DNA of 64,000 bases from Janthinobacterium sp. TND4EL3 (lineage in GTDB: Bacteria > Pseudomonadota > Gammaproteobacteria > Burkholderiales > Burkholderiaceae_D), in the NCBI RefSeq assembly GCF_900156175.1, contig NZ_FTMV01000011.1:168566-232565 (forward strand), in the 5' to 3' direction. This document shows positions 38,391 to 47,634 of the stretch, one piece after another. The notes beneath the pieces were generated by a model. The model was not told the origin of the DNA and ran no database searches. It saw nothing but the letters and a program-made list of their open reading frames with translations. The position numbers were made by a program, and so were the translations under genes. Every line of letters begins with the position of its first letter. The stretch's first letter is position 1.

Positions 38391-38940
38391 GATGTTTAGA
38401 CGTTTTTCCGGCCCCGGGACCGAAGCGCTGGATGAAATCGCGTCCCATGCGTTCGCAGCAATGTTCCAGGCCGGCGCGCAACTCCTTCTCCACCGTGCGG
38501 GCGGAAATGCCGAAGCGCTCGGCAATGTCGCGGTGCGGCAACTGGTCGACGCGGGCGGCGATGACGATGGCGCGCCGGCGTTTCGGCAACTCCTGCAAGG
38601 CCCGTTCCAGCTCCTCGATTTCGGCGCGCGCGCTGAAGGTGCGGGCCGGGTCGGCCAGCTCGTCGGCCATCTCGTACAGATCGTCGATATCGGGCAGGCT
38701 GAGCAGGCGCGCATTGTCGCGGCGTTGATCTTCCGCAATGTTGATGGCGATGCGCATCAAATACGCGGACGGATAGCTGATCGCCTCGGGCGCGTTCATC
38801 TTTTCCACGCGCAAATACGTTTCATGCAGCGCGTCGTTGGCCAGGTCTTCCGAGCCCAGGCGGCGCTGCAGGTGGCGGCGAAACTGTCCGTAGCGTTCCA
38901 GGAACAGCTTGCGCAAGGTGGTTTTCAACAATTCCGGCAT
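38383..38940 (-). CDS. ECF sigma factor (FecI/VreI-type)
   Basis: The 185-residue ECF sigma factor has a region 2 (RRLGSEDLANDALHETYLRV, with SYPSAYLMRIAINIAEDQRR) and a region 4 helix-turn-helix (LPHRDIAERFGISARTVEKE). Acidic DIDDLYEMADELADP forms the linker. The start at 38940 (MPELLKTTLRKLFLERYG) lies 2 bp after the STN gene stop; the ORF extends upstream to 39210 in a frame that is only a shadow. The gene order sensor-sigma-anti-sigma is the same as, from memory, vreA-vreI-vreR of P. aeruginosa. The likely target is the tpsA promoter and the downstream genes. Confidence 0.9.
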   Translation of the reverse strand: MPELLKTTLRKLFLERYGQFRRHLQRRLGSEDLANDALHETYLRVEKMNAPEAISYPSAYLMRIAINIAEDQRRDNARLLSLPDIDDLYEMADELADPARTFSARAEIEELERALQELPKRRRAIVIAARVDQLPHRDIAERFGISARTVEKELRAGLEHCCERMGRDFIQRFGPGAGKTSKHHD

Positions 38941-38942
38941 GC

Positions 38943-39671
38943 TCAAGGCGCCCCGGCCAAGGCCAGATACGGTGCGCAATCGGCGCCGGGGTCGGGCCGC
39001 GGCGTCAGCAGGATCGTCAGCGGCTGCGGCAGGCCCGCCGGCGGCGCGCCGTCCATCAGCAGGCTGCGCAGGCGCTGCACCACGGCGCGGTCGCGCTGTT
39101 CCACGCCGCTCGCTTCGAGCACGTGCACGGCGCGCACCTTGCCCCGCTCGTCGAGCCACAGCTGGAAGGCCAGGCGGTAGCGGCCGAAAGCGTCCGGATG
39201 CAAGCGGCACAGCGCGCGCGTGAGCGAACGCTGCAGGACGGCCGCGTAGCCTTGCAATGGTGCGGTGGCGGGGGTAACTTCGGCCGCCACGGGCGCCGGC
39301 ATCAAGGGGGCGTCGGCCAGCGCCAGCAGGGTAAACGCATTGCTGCCGCTGAAGCGCGCGCCCAGCTGCGTGCCTGCCAGCAGGCGCTGCAGCGCTTCGG
39401 CCGGCGTGTAGTCGCCGCGCACGGGCGCCGCCGTGCGCCCCGCTGCCAGCTCGCTGCTGACGAGCACGGAATAGCCGGTCACTTCGCCAAACGCCACCAG
39501 GGCCGCATCGAGCGGCTGGGCAGGCAGATCGAAGCGCACGGTGGCGGGCGCGCTCGCATCATTGCCGGACGCGCCCGCCGCCGGCCGCATGAATGTCATG
39601 AATGTCATCAGCAAACAAGCGGACAGGGCCAGGGCGTTACCTGTTGCGGTGCGGCGGTGAGTTCGTGTCAT
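38943..39671 (-). CDS. VreA-like signalling protein: STN domain plus TonB-like C-terminus, no barrel
   Basis: The 242-residue exported protein has a signal peptide to about residue 34 (ALALSACLLMTFMTFMRPAAGA). An STN (secretin/TonB short N-terminal) domain lies at about 46-112 (FDLPAQPLDAALVAFGEVTG and TPAEALQRLLAGTQLGARF). After a linker comes a TonB_C-like region at about 138-225 (YRLAFQLWLDERGKVRAVHV). It lacks any beta-barrel, so it is not a normal TonB-dependent receptor. From memory this is the architecture of VreA, the sensor of the PUMA3 pathway. It is the first gene of the locus, below a candidate Pho box, and ends 2 bp before the sigma gene. Its likely job is to touch the FecR C-terminus and release the sigma factor. 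Confidence 0.85.
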   Translation of the reverse strand: MTRTHRRTATGNALALSACLLMTFMTFMRPAAGASGNDASAPATVRFDLPAQPLDAALVAFGEVTGYSVLVSSELAAGRTAAPVRGDYTPAEALQRLLAGTQLGARFSGSNAFTLLALADAPLMPAPVAAEVTPATAPLQGYAAVLQRSLTRALCRLHPDAFGRYRLAFQLWLDERGKVRAVHVLEASGVEQRDRAVVQRLRSLLMDGAPPAGLPQPLTILLTPRPDPGADCAPYLALAGAP

Positions 39672-39741
39672 TTTCCAGGGAAATCAACGAGAGCCTGCTT
39701 ATGAAGTGTCTTGACTGCAATGTTTCGAGCAGAATGGCAAG

Positions 39742-39775
39742 ATGGTAGCTTCGTAAAATGACAACTGCATGACAT
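39742..39775 (-). promoter_or_regulatory. Candidate Pho box and -10 upstream of the sensor-sigma-anti-sigma genes
   Basis: On the minus strand ATGTCAT-GCAG-TTGTCAT (39775-39758): two TGTCAT cores exactly 11 bp apart, the spacing of a PhoB box. Ten bp further downstream is TACCAT (39747-39742), a plausible -10 at the distance usual for PhoB-activated promoters. The non-core positions match the consensus poorly (about 13 of 18), so this needs testing. The start codon of the STN gene is about 70 bp further on. Confidence 0.5.
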
Positions 39776-39864
39776 CGGTCACCTAGTTGGCGGGCTGGCG
39801 TGTCATCACTGCGACACATGGCTTTGCTATGCTGAGCGCTTATTTCACCGCTCCGGGAGCCGCC

Positions 39865-40230
39865 ATGGCACGCCTGTTCTCACTGTTGCTGTTGACCTGC
39901 GCCGCCCTGCCCGCGCAGGCGGACGAGCACACCGTCGTCGTGACGGCCGCCGCGCCGGAAAAGGGCTGCGTGGAAGTGGAAGCGCATGGCAAGCGCGCGC
40001 CATCGATGTCTTGCTTGAGTGAAAAATTATTACCTAACAGCAACACCTTGAACGGGCCTCCGCCCGCCCTGTCCGGCGCGGAAGCGATCGTGCAACGTCC
40101 ATCCAACCAGCTGGGGCTGTACAACCGCGCCGCCCTGGAACACCGCATGGGCAATGCCTTCGGCAAATCCGTCACGCCGCAGAGGCCGGCACCGCCACCG
40201 CCCGCCAGCCCGCTGCTGCCGCCCCGTTAA
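39865..40230 (+). CDS. Small secreted protein of unknown function
   Basis: The 121-residue protein has a clear signal peptide ([19 protein letters not shown]). The mature part contains two Cys ([12 protein letters not shown] and MSCLSEKL), likely a disulfide, and ends in a Pro-rich tail ([14 protein letters not shown]). The start is set at 39865, preceded by GGGAG; an upstream in-frame ATG at 39787 is poor. It is divergent from the secretion locus, sharing its 193-bp intergenic region, so co-regulation is possible. No family recognised. Confidence 0.65.
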   Translation: MARLFSLLLLTCAALPAQADEHTVVVTAAAPEKGCVEVEAHGKRAPSMSCLSEKLLPNSNTLNGPPPALSGAEAIVQRPSNQLGLYNRAALEHRMGNAFGKSVTPQRPAPPPPASPLLPPR

Positions 40231-40324
40231 AGCGCTTGTCAACGCACAGTCCATTTGCGCTGTCAAGATTGCGCAATCGCGCCGATTGCGTATCATTCCA
40301 GGCTTGATCGCTCTGGAAACAACC

Positions 40325-42673
<2,349 letters not shown>

Positions 42674-42677
42674 GCCC

Positions 42678-43148
42678 ATGGCCGCCGGGCATGACCTTGT
42701 CATCCTGGCGGTGGACGCGGCCGGCCCGGATGCGCAGCAGCTGCTCGACGAATTATCGGCAGCCTTGTTGCGCATCAATGGCGACAGCGGCCGCTCCTCC
42801 TTCGACGTGGAGGCGGCAACGCCGCGCGGCGGCTTTTACCTGGCCCGCGATGCGGCTGGTGAACTGCTCGGTTGCGCCGCCCTGCGGCCGCTGGGCGGGC
42901 CGGACAGTTCCATAGGCGAACTCAAGCGCATGTATGCGCGCCCCGGCAGCACGGGCGTGGGCGCGGCCCTGCTGGCCCATGTGGAGGCGCAGGCACGTGC
43001 ACATGGCTACCTGGCCCTGCATTTGTCCACCCGCGTGGCCAATACCCGCGCCGTGGCGTTTTATGCCCGGCACGGCTATGTGCCAGTCCTTGCCTGGGGC
43101 AAATACGTGGGCGCGGCGCAATCGAGCTGCCTGGGCAAGACCTTCTAA
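42678..43148 (+). CDS. GNAT family N-acetyltransferase
   Basis: The 156-residue acetyl-CoA-dependent acetyltransferase has a central beta-strand GFYLARDAAGELLGCAALRP, the acetyl-CoA-binding motif A (ELKRMYARPGSTGVGAALL) and a C-terminal motif B with NTRAVAFYARHGYVPV. Substrate unknown. It starts 4 bp after tex and is probably co-transcribed with it. An ORF extension into tex (from 42564) is not used. Confidence 0.85.
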   Translation: MAAGHDLVILAVDAAGPDAQQLLDELSAALLRINGDSGRSSFDVEAATPRGGFYLARDAAGELLGCAALRPLGGPDSSIGELKRMYARPGSTGVGAALLAHVEAQARAHGYLALHLSTRVANTRAVAFYARHGYVPVLAWGKYVGAAQSSCLGKTF

Positions 43149-43253
43149 GCTTCAACGTGGCTGACTTGCCCGATTTATGACTTGAGCGCATACCCGTGCC
43201 GTCGTTTTCTTATAAAATGACGGCATCTATTTATTTACCCATCAGAGGCAGCT

Positions 43254-43565
43254 ATGAGCGACGTACAAACCTGGATCAAAGAAACCGTGACGAACACGCC
43301 AGTCGTGCTGTTCATGAAGGGCACGGCCCAGTTCCCGCAGTGCGGCTTTTCCGGCCGCGCCATCCAGATCCTGAAGGCATGCGGCGTAGAAAACATCGCT
43401 ACCGTCAACGTGCTGGATGACCCGGAAGTACGCCAGGGCATCAAGGATTACTCGAACTGGCCGACCATTCCGCAGCTGTATGTCAAAGGCGAGTTCATCG
43501 GTGGTTCCGATATCATGAATGAAATGTTTGAATCGGGCGAACTGAAGTCCCTGCTCGATGCCTGA
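43254..43565 (+). CDS. grxD: Monothiol glutaredoxin Grx4/GrxD
   Basis: The 103-residue CGFS-type glutaredoxin carries 2Fe-2S clusters and delivers them to target proteins with glutathione. The active-site motif is CGFS at residues 30-33, with the glutathione-binding [19 protein letters not shown]. The length fits the family. The start follows AGAGGCAGCT. Upstream, GCCGTC and GACGGC form an inverted repeat around TATAAAAT. The gene overlaps ubiX by 8 bp, so the two are translationally linked. Confidence 0.96.
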   Translation: MSDVQTWIKETVTNTPVVLFMKGTAQFPQCGFSGRAIQILKACGVENIATVNVLDDPEVRQGIKDYSNWPTIPQLYVKGEFIGGSDIMNEMFESGELKSLLDA

Positions 43566-44172
43566 TAGCCAGACGCAGCGGCCGCGCCGTATCGTCGTGG
43601 CCATCACGGGCGCCACGGGCGCCGTGTATGGCTTGCGGCTGCTGCAATTGCTCGGCGCCATCCCCGGCGTCGAGACGCATCTGGTCCTGTCCGATGCGGC
43701 AGTACTGACCCTGCACCAGGAAACGGGCGTGGGGCGCAAGGACATCGAAGCGCAGGCGCACGTGGTGCACAAGCTGCGCGATATCGGCGCGTCGATTGCC
43801 AGCGGTTCGTTTCAATCGGATGGCATGGTCGTCGCGCCGTGCTCGATGAAGACCCTGGCGGCCGTCGCGCATGGCTTGTCGGATAATCTGATCACGCGGG
43901 CCGCCGACGTGGTGCTCAAGGAGCGCCGGCGCCTGATCCTGATGGTGCGCGAAACGCCGTTCAACCTGGCGCACCTGCGCAATATGACGGCCGTCACCGA
44001 AATGGGCGGCATCATCTTCCCGCCATTACCGAGCTTTTACCACCACCCGCAGAGCATCGCGGACATGGTCGACCATACGGTGGCGCGCGTCATCGACCTG
44101 CTCGGCATCGAGCATAGCCTGGCGCCACGGTGGAATGGTTTGAAGTCCGCTGGCGACACCCCTATCCTCTAG
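43558..44172 (+). CDS. ubiX: UbiX family flavin prenyltransferase
   Basis: Makes prenylated FMN, the cofactor of UbiD decarboxylase in ubiquinone synthesis, from FMN and dimethylallyl phosphate. The 204-residue protein has a Rossmann-like flavin fold beginning [20 protein letters not shown], the central [14 protein letters not shown], and the catalytic/prenyl-binding [13 protein letters not shown] and [14 protein letters not shown]. Length and motifs fit the family. It overlaps grxD by 8 bp. No ubiD is visible in the window. Confidence 0.94.
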   Translation: MPDSQTQRPRRIVVAITGATGAVYGLRLLQLLGAIPGVETHLVLSDAAVLTLHQETGVGRKDIEAQAHVVHKLRDIGASIASGSFQSDGMVVAPCSMKTLAAVAHGLSDNLITRAADVVLKERRRLILMVRETPFNLAHLRNMTAVTEMGGIIFPPLPSFYHHPQSIADMVDHTVARVIDLLGIEHSLAPRWNGLKSAGDTPIL

Positions 44173-44199
44173 TTGGCGTCACGAATTAACTGGCATCAC

Positions 44200-44319
44200 G
44201 ATGCCTGACAAAAGCGTAGCGAGCGGAAGGAAGAGGTGGTCGAGAAGCGCAACCGTACTGTAGTACGGTGAGCATCGCAGACTACCTATGCCGACGCGCA
44301 GTAGCTTTGGTCAGGCATC
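44200..44319. repeat. 120-bp imperfect palindrome, MITE-like or structured repeat
   Basis: Outer arms GATGCCTGACAAAAGC (44200-44215) and GCTTTGGTCAGGCATC (44304-44319) are inverted repeats with one mismatch. At the same centre lies the perfect palindrome CCGTACTGTAGTACGG (44253-44268). The sequence between is also partly complementary, so the whole unit folds as one long imperfect hairpin. It directly follows ubiX and could also serve as a transcription-ending structure. The form suggests a dispersed small mobile repeat. Only one copy occurs in the window. Confidence 0.65.
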
Positions 44320-44325
44320 CACCAC

Positions 44326-44496
44326 TCACCGCTTGTCGAACTGATGAGCACTGGCCTGCTTCAAATCCCTGGCTTCTTCCACCATCCGGCGGTGGGCAAT
44401 CCGTTTGCGCATCACTTCCGCATGCTGCGCGGCAGTCATGGGGGGCACGGTCATCAAGTCCTTCAGCTGCGCGGTGTTGCTGTAGTTACTTTTCAT
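44326..44496 (-). CDS. Small hypothetical ORF next to the palindromic repeat
   Basis: A 56-residue reading frame (MKSNYSNTAQLKDLMTVPP, then AAQHAEVMRKRIAHRRMVEE, ending HQFDKR). It is rich in charged residues and looks more protein-like than the upstream part of the same open frame, which begins at 44736. No good ribosome site and no recognised family. It ends 7 bp from the palindromic element. Confidence 0.35.
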   Translation of the reverse strand: MKSNYSNTAQLKDLMTVPPMTAAQHAEVMRKRIAHRRMVEEARDLKQASAHQFDKR

Positions 44497-44741
44497 AAGA
44501 CGGCTCAAATGCTCGGCTCCGTAGTGGATGAACTGGCTGCTTCTGCTGTGATTATGCGCTGGTATTGGCCGCTGCGCCGCTGCGTACGGGATTATTGTCA
44601 AATAATTCCGCTGCAGCGCAACATGCGAGGTCTTATTGTGCGGCAAAATCATGTCTCCAGTATGACTCTGCGCAAATAAAGGAACAGTAGATGCGCCGCC
44701 AGCGAAAAACGGACGGCGCCGGCCTGACAAGGCCAAAATGA

Positions 44742-45149
44742 TTACTTTTGGTAGTTAACGCGTACCAGCATGCGAATAAATTCACGCGCGATTTGACGAT
44801 GATGTTCATCTAATCTTTGCAAATCGGCAATTAATTTCACATCGGCGGACTCAAAACGCGACAAGGCGCTGCCCGCGTCACCATTCGGCGTGGCACTTTC
44901 CGGGCCGCCAAAGCGCAACCATTCCGCAGGCACACCCAACCATTGGGCAATCATGCGCAATTTCTCTTGCGTGGGAATTGCTTCACCTACTAACCATTTC
45001 CTAGCAGCATGCACGGTAATCGGGCGTCCATCGAAACGGATATTGAATTCCCGGGCCAGTCTGGTCGGGCTGTCTGGAGAGTAATGGGCGTTTTTGAGAG
45101 CCAACTGAAGTCGCTGGCTGAAGCTTTCGCGTTCGTTAGAAGAATTCAT
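44742..45149 (-). CDS. Phage-repressor-like HTH regulator (XRE type)
   Basis: The 135-residue DNA-binding protein has a helix-turn-helix core across LAREFNIRFDGRPITVHAARKW, followed by LRMIAQWLGVPAEWLRFGG, the common ending of Cro/CI-like HTH domains in which the last helix sets the fold. The C-terminal half (FESADVKLIADLQRLDEHH) is probably for dimerisation. A perfect 9-bp inverted repeat lies 11 bp upstream of its start and likely serves autoregulation. No phage genes are nearby, so it is a stand-alone regulator with unknown targets. Confidence 0.75.
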   Translation of the reverse strand: MNSSNERESFSQRLQLALKNAHYSPDSPTRLAREFNIRFDGRPITVHAARKWLVGEAIPTQEKLRMIAQWLGVPAEWLRFGGPESATPNGDAGSALSRFESADVKLIADLQRLDEHHRQIAREFIRMLVRVNYQK

Positions 45150-45159
45150 AGGTGTACTA

Positions 45160-45179
45160 TTTCATGTTGTAACATGAAA
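45160..45179 (-). promoter_or_regulatory. Palindromic operator upstream of the XRE-like regulator
   Basis: TTTCATGTT-GT-AACATGAAA, perfect 9-bp arms, ending 11 bp before the start codon at 45149. Placement and symmetry suit an autorepressor operator. A related half-site (TTACATTTGAA) lies about 30 bp further upstream. Confidence 0.6.
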
Positions 45180-45769
45180 GTCAGTTTCTTGAATGACCAT
45201 ACAGATTGTTACATTTGAAAAATGCATTAATTAACAATTAACACTCCGGCAGGGCTTTTCAGGTGAAAAACCGGGCCGAATTTTCTCTTGTGATCCTGCG
45301 TGGCTTCGGGTCAAATTCGCGGCTGGCCTTGAGTTTCGCACTGCAGCACGATTCAAAGCCTCGGTTTGGCACTACAACGTACGGTATCAGATAATGCCCT
45401 CGTCTACCGGTACGCGCAATGCCCATGTCATACAATTTCTCATAGACAAAGTTTTCAGAAGGGCCATTTTGTTTTCATTATAGAAACAAAAGCATCGCCG
45501 TTCTCATAGTGAAACGTTGTTTTTCGGTCGTTCTCATTGGCAAGTATGGGTGCCAAAAAATTTTACTGCCATCGTCGTGAAAAAGATGTCGCCATTACGC
45601 CAAGAAAGCTCTTTTTGGTGTCATGTTGGCCACCAACTCTCGATCTTAAGCGGGTTTGGGGCTGATGAATCAATTTATTTTCAGTAATTATTGCCTGAAT
45701 CGCCAAATCTTGGCATCGGCGCCGCCGTTTTTGTTTGTTGCGGTACGGGCAAGGCACGCTACAATAGAG
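45180..45769. other. AT-richer non-coding stretch between the XRE and MerR genes
   Basis: About 590 bp with noticeably lower GC than its surroundings and no convincing ORF (the 92-codon minus frame at 45563-45841 has no protein character). It contains an inverted repeat TTTTGTTT / AAACAAAA at 45467-45491, and three copies of TTCTCAT at 45437, 45501 and 45531. The right end carries the MerR promoter (TTGCGG-16-TACAAT, -10 at 45760-45765). It could be the remnant of an inserted element. Confidence 0.4.
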
Positions 45770-45788
45770 TTGACGTTGACGTAAACGG
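45770..45788 (+). promoter_or_regulatory. LiuR-type operator at the merR gene
   Basis: TTGACGTTGACGTAAACGG, an imperfect palindrome around GAC-GTAAAC, just downstream of the candidate -10 TACAAT (45760-45765), so at or just after the transcription start. It resembles the site at 46304-46322, upstream of the isovaleryl-CoA dehydrogenase gene. Consistent with autorepression by the encoded MerR protein. Confidence 0.6.
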
Positions 45789-45839
45789 CACTTTGCCAGC
45801 CTGCCCAGCAGCGCCCCGATTCTTTCTACCGACCACCCC

Positions 45840-46268
45840 ATGCAACCATCACCGCCCGTACAGATGACGACCTATACCATTACCGAACTGGCACGGGAAT
45901 TCGACATCACGGCACGCGCCATCCGTTTTTATGAAGACCAGGGCTTGCTCAGCCCGAAGCGCGAAGGCGCAGGCGGACGCAACCGCGTCTACACGCCGCG
46001 CGACCGCACCCGCCTGAAACTGACCCTGCGCGGCAAGCGCCTGGGCCTGGCCCTGTCGGAAATCAAGAGCCTGGTCGACATGTATGAATCGCCGAAGGAC
46101 ACGCGCGCGCAGATGGACCGCTTCCTCGGCGTGCTGGCGCAGCACCGCCAGACCCTGGAGCAGCAGCGCATCGATATCGAAATGGCACTGGCGGAAATCA
46201 GCGCGCATGAAGACGCGTGCGCGCGCATGCTGGCGGACTTGAACCTTGATAAGGCGCAAACAAACTAA
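45840..46268 (+). CDS. liuR: MerR-family regulator, LiuR-like
   Basis: The 142-residue MerR-type regulator has the winged helix YTITELAREFDITARAIRFYEDQGLLSP, then RNRVYTPRDRTRLKLTLRGK, and a coiled dimerisation helix (AQMDRFLGVLAQHRQTLEQQ). There is no metal-binding Cys cluster; the C-terminal CARMLADLNL is short. Adjacent to leucine/isovalerate catabolic genes, it matches the LiuR group that controls branched-chain amino acid degradation. Matching operator-like sites lie before this gene and before ivd. The start is either ATG 45840 or the in-frame ATG at 45864; neither has a clear ribosome site. Confidence 0.85.
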   Translation: MQPSPPVQMTTYTITELAREFDITARAIRFYEDQGLLSPKREGAGGRNRVYTPRDRTRLKLTLRGKRLGLALSEIKSLVDMYESPKDTRAQMDRFLGVLAQHRQTLEQQRIDIEMALAEISAHEDACARMLADLNLDKAQTN

Positions 46269-46303
46269 AGACGCAGGCAGGGGACAGTTGCCGCGCGCAG
46301 CGC

Positions 46304-46338
46304 TTTACGTTTACGTAAACGTCACAACTGAGTATCAT
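46304..46338 (+). promoter_or_regulatory. ivd promoter with a perfect 16-bp LiuR-type palindrome
   Basis: ACGTTTACGTAAACGT at 46307-46322 is a perfect palindrome. It overlaps the candidate -35 TTTACG (46310-46315), which is 17 bp from -10 TATCAT (46333-46338). The start codon of ivd is at 46392. A regulator bound here would block RNA polymerase, so repression relieved by pathway intermediates is likely. Confidence 0.7.
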
Positions 46339-46391
46339 AGCTTCACTGACCCGGCACCCATGACCGCCACACTTATAACGACGAGGACGAC

Positions 46392-47576
46392 ATGCTCCAT
46401 CTCCCAGGCTTGACCTTTGACCACGGCGAAGACATCGCCTCCCTGCGCGAAGCGATCCAACAATTTGCCGCCGCCGAAATCGCGCCGCGCGCGGCCGACA
46501 TCGACCGCACCGACCAGTTCCCCATGGACCTGTGGCGCAAGATGGGCGACATGGGCTTGCTTGGCATCACCGTCAGCGAAGAATACGGCGGCGCCGGCAT
46601 GGGCTACCTGGCGCACATCATCGCCATGGAAGAGATCTCGCGCGCCTCGGCTTCCGTCGGCCTGTCCTACGGCGCCCATTCGAACCTGTGCGTGAACCAG
46701 ATCAAGCGCAACGGCACGGCCGAGCAAAAGGCCAAGTACCTGCCGAAACTGATCACGGGCGAGCACATCGGCGCCCTGGCCATGTCGGAACCGAACGCGG
46801 GCTCGGACGTCGTCAGCATGAAGCTGCGCGCCGACTTCAAGGGCGACCGCTGGGTCTTGAACGGCACCAAGATGTGGATCACCAACGGCCCCGACGCGGA
46901 CGTGCTGGTGGTGTACGCGAAGAACGACCTGGAAGCGGGCCCGCGCGGCATGACGGCTTTCCTGATTGAAAAGAATTTCAAGGGCTTTTCCATCGCGCAA
47001 AAGCTCGACAAGCTGGGCATGCGCGGCTCGCACACGGGCGAACTGGTGTTCCAGGATTGCGAAGTGCCGGCCGAAAACGTGCTGGGCGGCCTGGGCAAGG
47101 GCGTCAACGTGCTGATGTCGGGCCTCGATTTCGAGCGCACCGTGCTGTCCGGCGGCCCGCTGGGCATCATGCAGGCCTGCATGGACCTGGTCGTGCCCTA
47201 CGTGCATGACCGCAAGCAGTTCGGCCAGCCCATCGGCGAATTCCAGTTGATGCAGGGCAAACTGGCCGATATGTATTCGACCATGATGGCGTGCAAGGCC
47301 TATGTGTATGCCGTGGGCCAGGCTTGCGACCGCGCCACCACGCCGGAAGCCGTGCGCCAGCTGCGCAAGGACGCGGCCGGCGCCATTCTGTATAGTGCGG
47401 AAAAGGCGACCTGGATGGCCGGCGAGGCGATACAGGCCCTGGGCGGCAACGGCTATATCAACGAGTTTCCGGCCGGCCGCCTGTGGCGCGACGCCAAGCT
47501 GTACGAAATCGGCGCCGGGACCAGCGAAATCCGCCGCATGCTGATCGGCCGTGAGTTGTTTGCCGAAACGAAATAA
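46392..47576 (+). CDS. ivd: Isovaleryl-CoA dehydrogenase
   Basis: FAD enzyme oxidising isovaleryl-CoA to 3-methylcrotonyl-CoA in leucine breakdown. The 394-residue protein has N-terminal [20 protein letters not shown], the FAD/substrate segments [20 protein letters not shown] and [17 protein letters not shown]. The catalytic Glu is in the position typical of isovaleryl-CoA dehydrogenases, E248 in [17 protein letters not shown], rather than near the C-terminus as in other acyl-CoA dehydrogenases. It is the first structural gene behind liuR (123 bp). Methylcrotonyl-CoA carboxylase genes are not in the window. Confidence 0.94.
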   Translation: MLHLPGLTFDHGEDIASLREAIQQFAAAEIAPRAADIDRTDQFPMDLWRKMGDMGLLGITVSEEYGGAGMGYLAHIIAMEEISRASASVGLSYGAHSNLCVNQIKRNGTAEQKAKYLPKLITGEHIGALAMSEPNAGSDVVSMKLRADFKGDRWVLNGTKMWITNGPDADVLVVYAKNDLEAGPRGMTAFLIEKNFKGFSIAQKLDKLGMRGSHTGELVFQDCEVPAENVLGGLGKGVNVLMSGLDFERTVLSGGPLGIMQACMDLVVPYVHDRKQFGQPIGEFQLMQGKLADMYSTMMACKAYVYAVGQACDRATTPEAVRQLRKDAAGAILYSAEKATWMAGEAIQALGGNGYINEFPAGRLWRDAKLYEIGAGTSEIRRMLIGRELFAETK

Positions 47577-47634
47577 ACACGGGCCGGGCGCGCGGATATC
47601 GACTGGGTGATGAGCTAGCTATGCGAGCAACCGT

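Noticed and set aside
44742..45149. Prophage remnant suggested by the XRE-type repressor
   Set aside because: No integrase, structural or lysis genes or attachment repeats nearby; the regulator is better treated as stand-alone.
45563..45841. 92-codon minus-strand ORF upstream of liuR
   Set aside because: No ribosome site or protein-like composition, and it overlaps the liuR promoter and operator.
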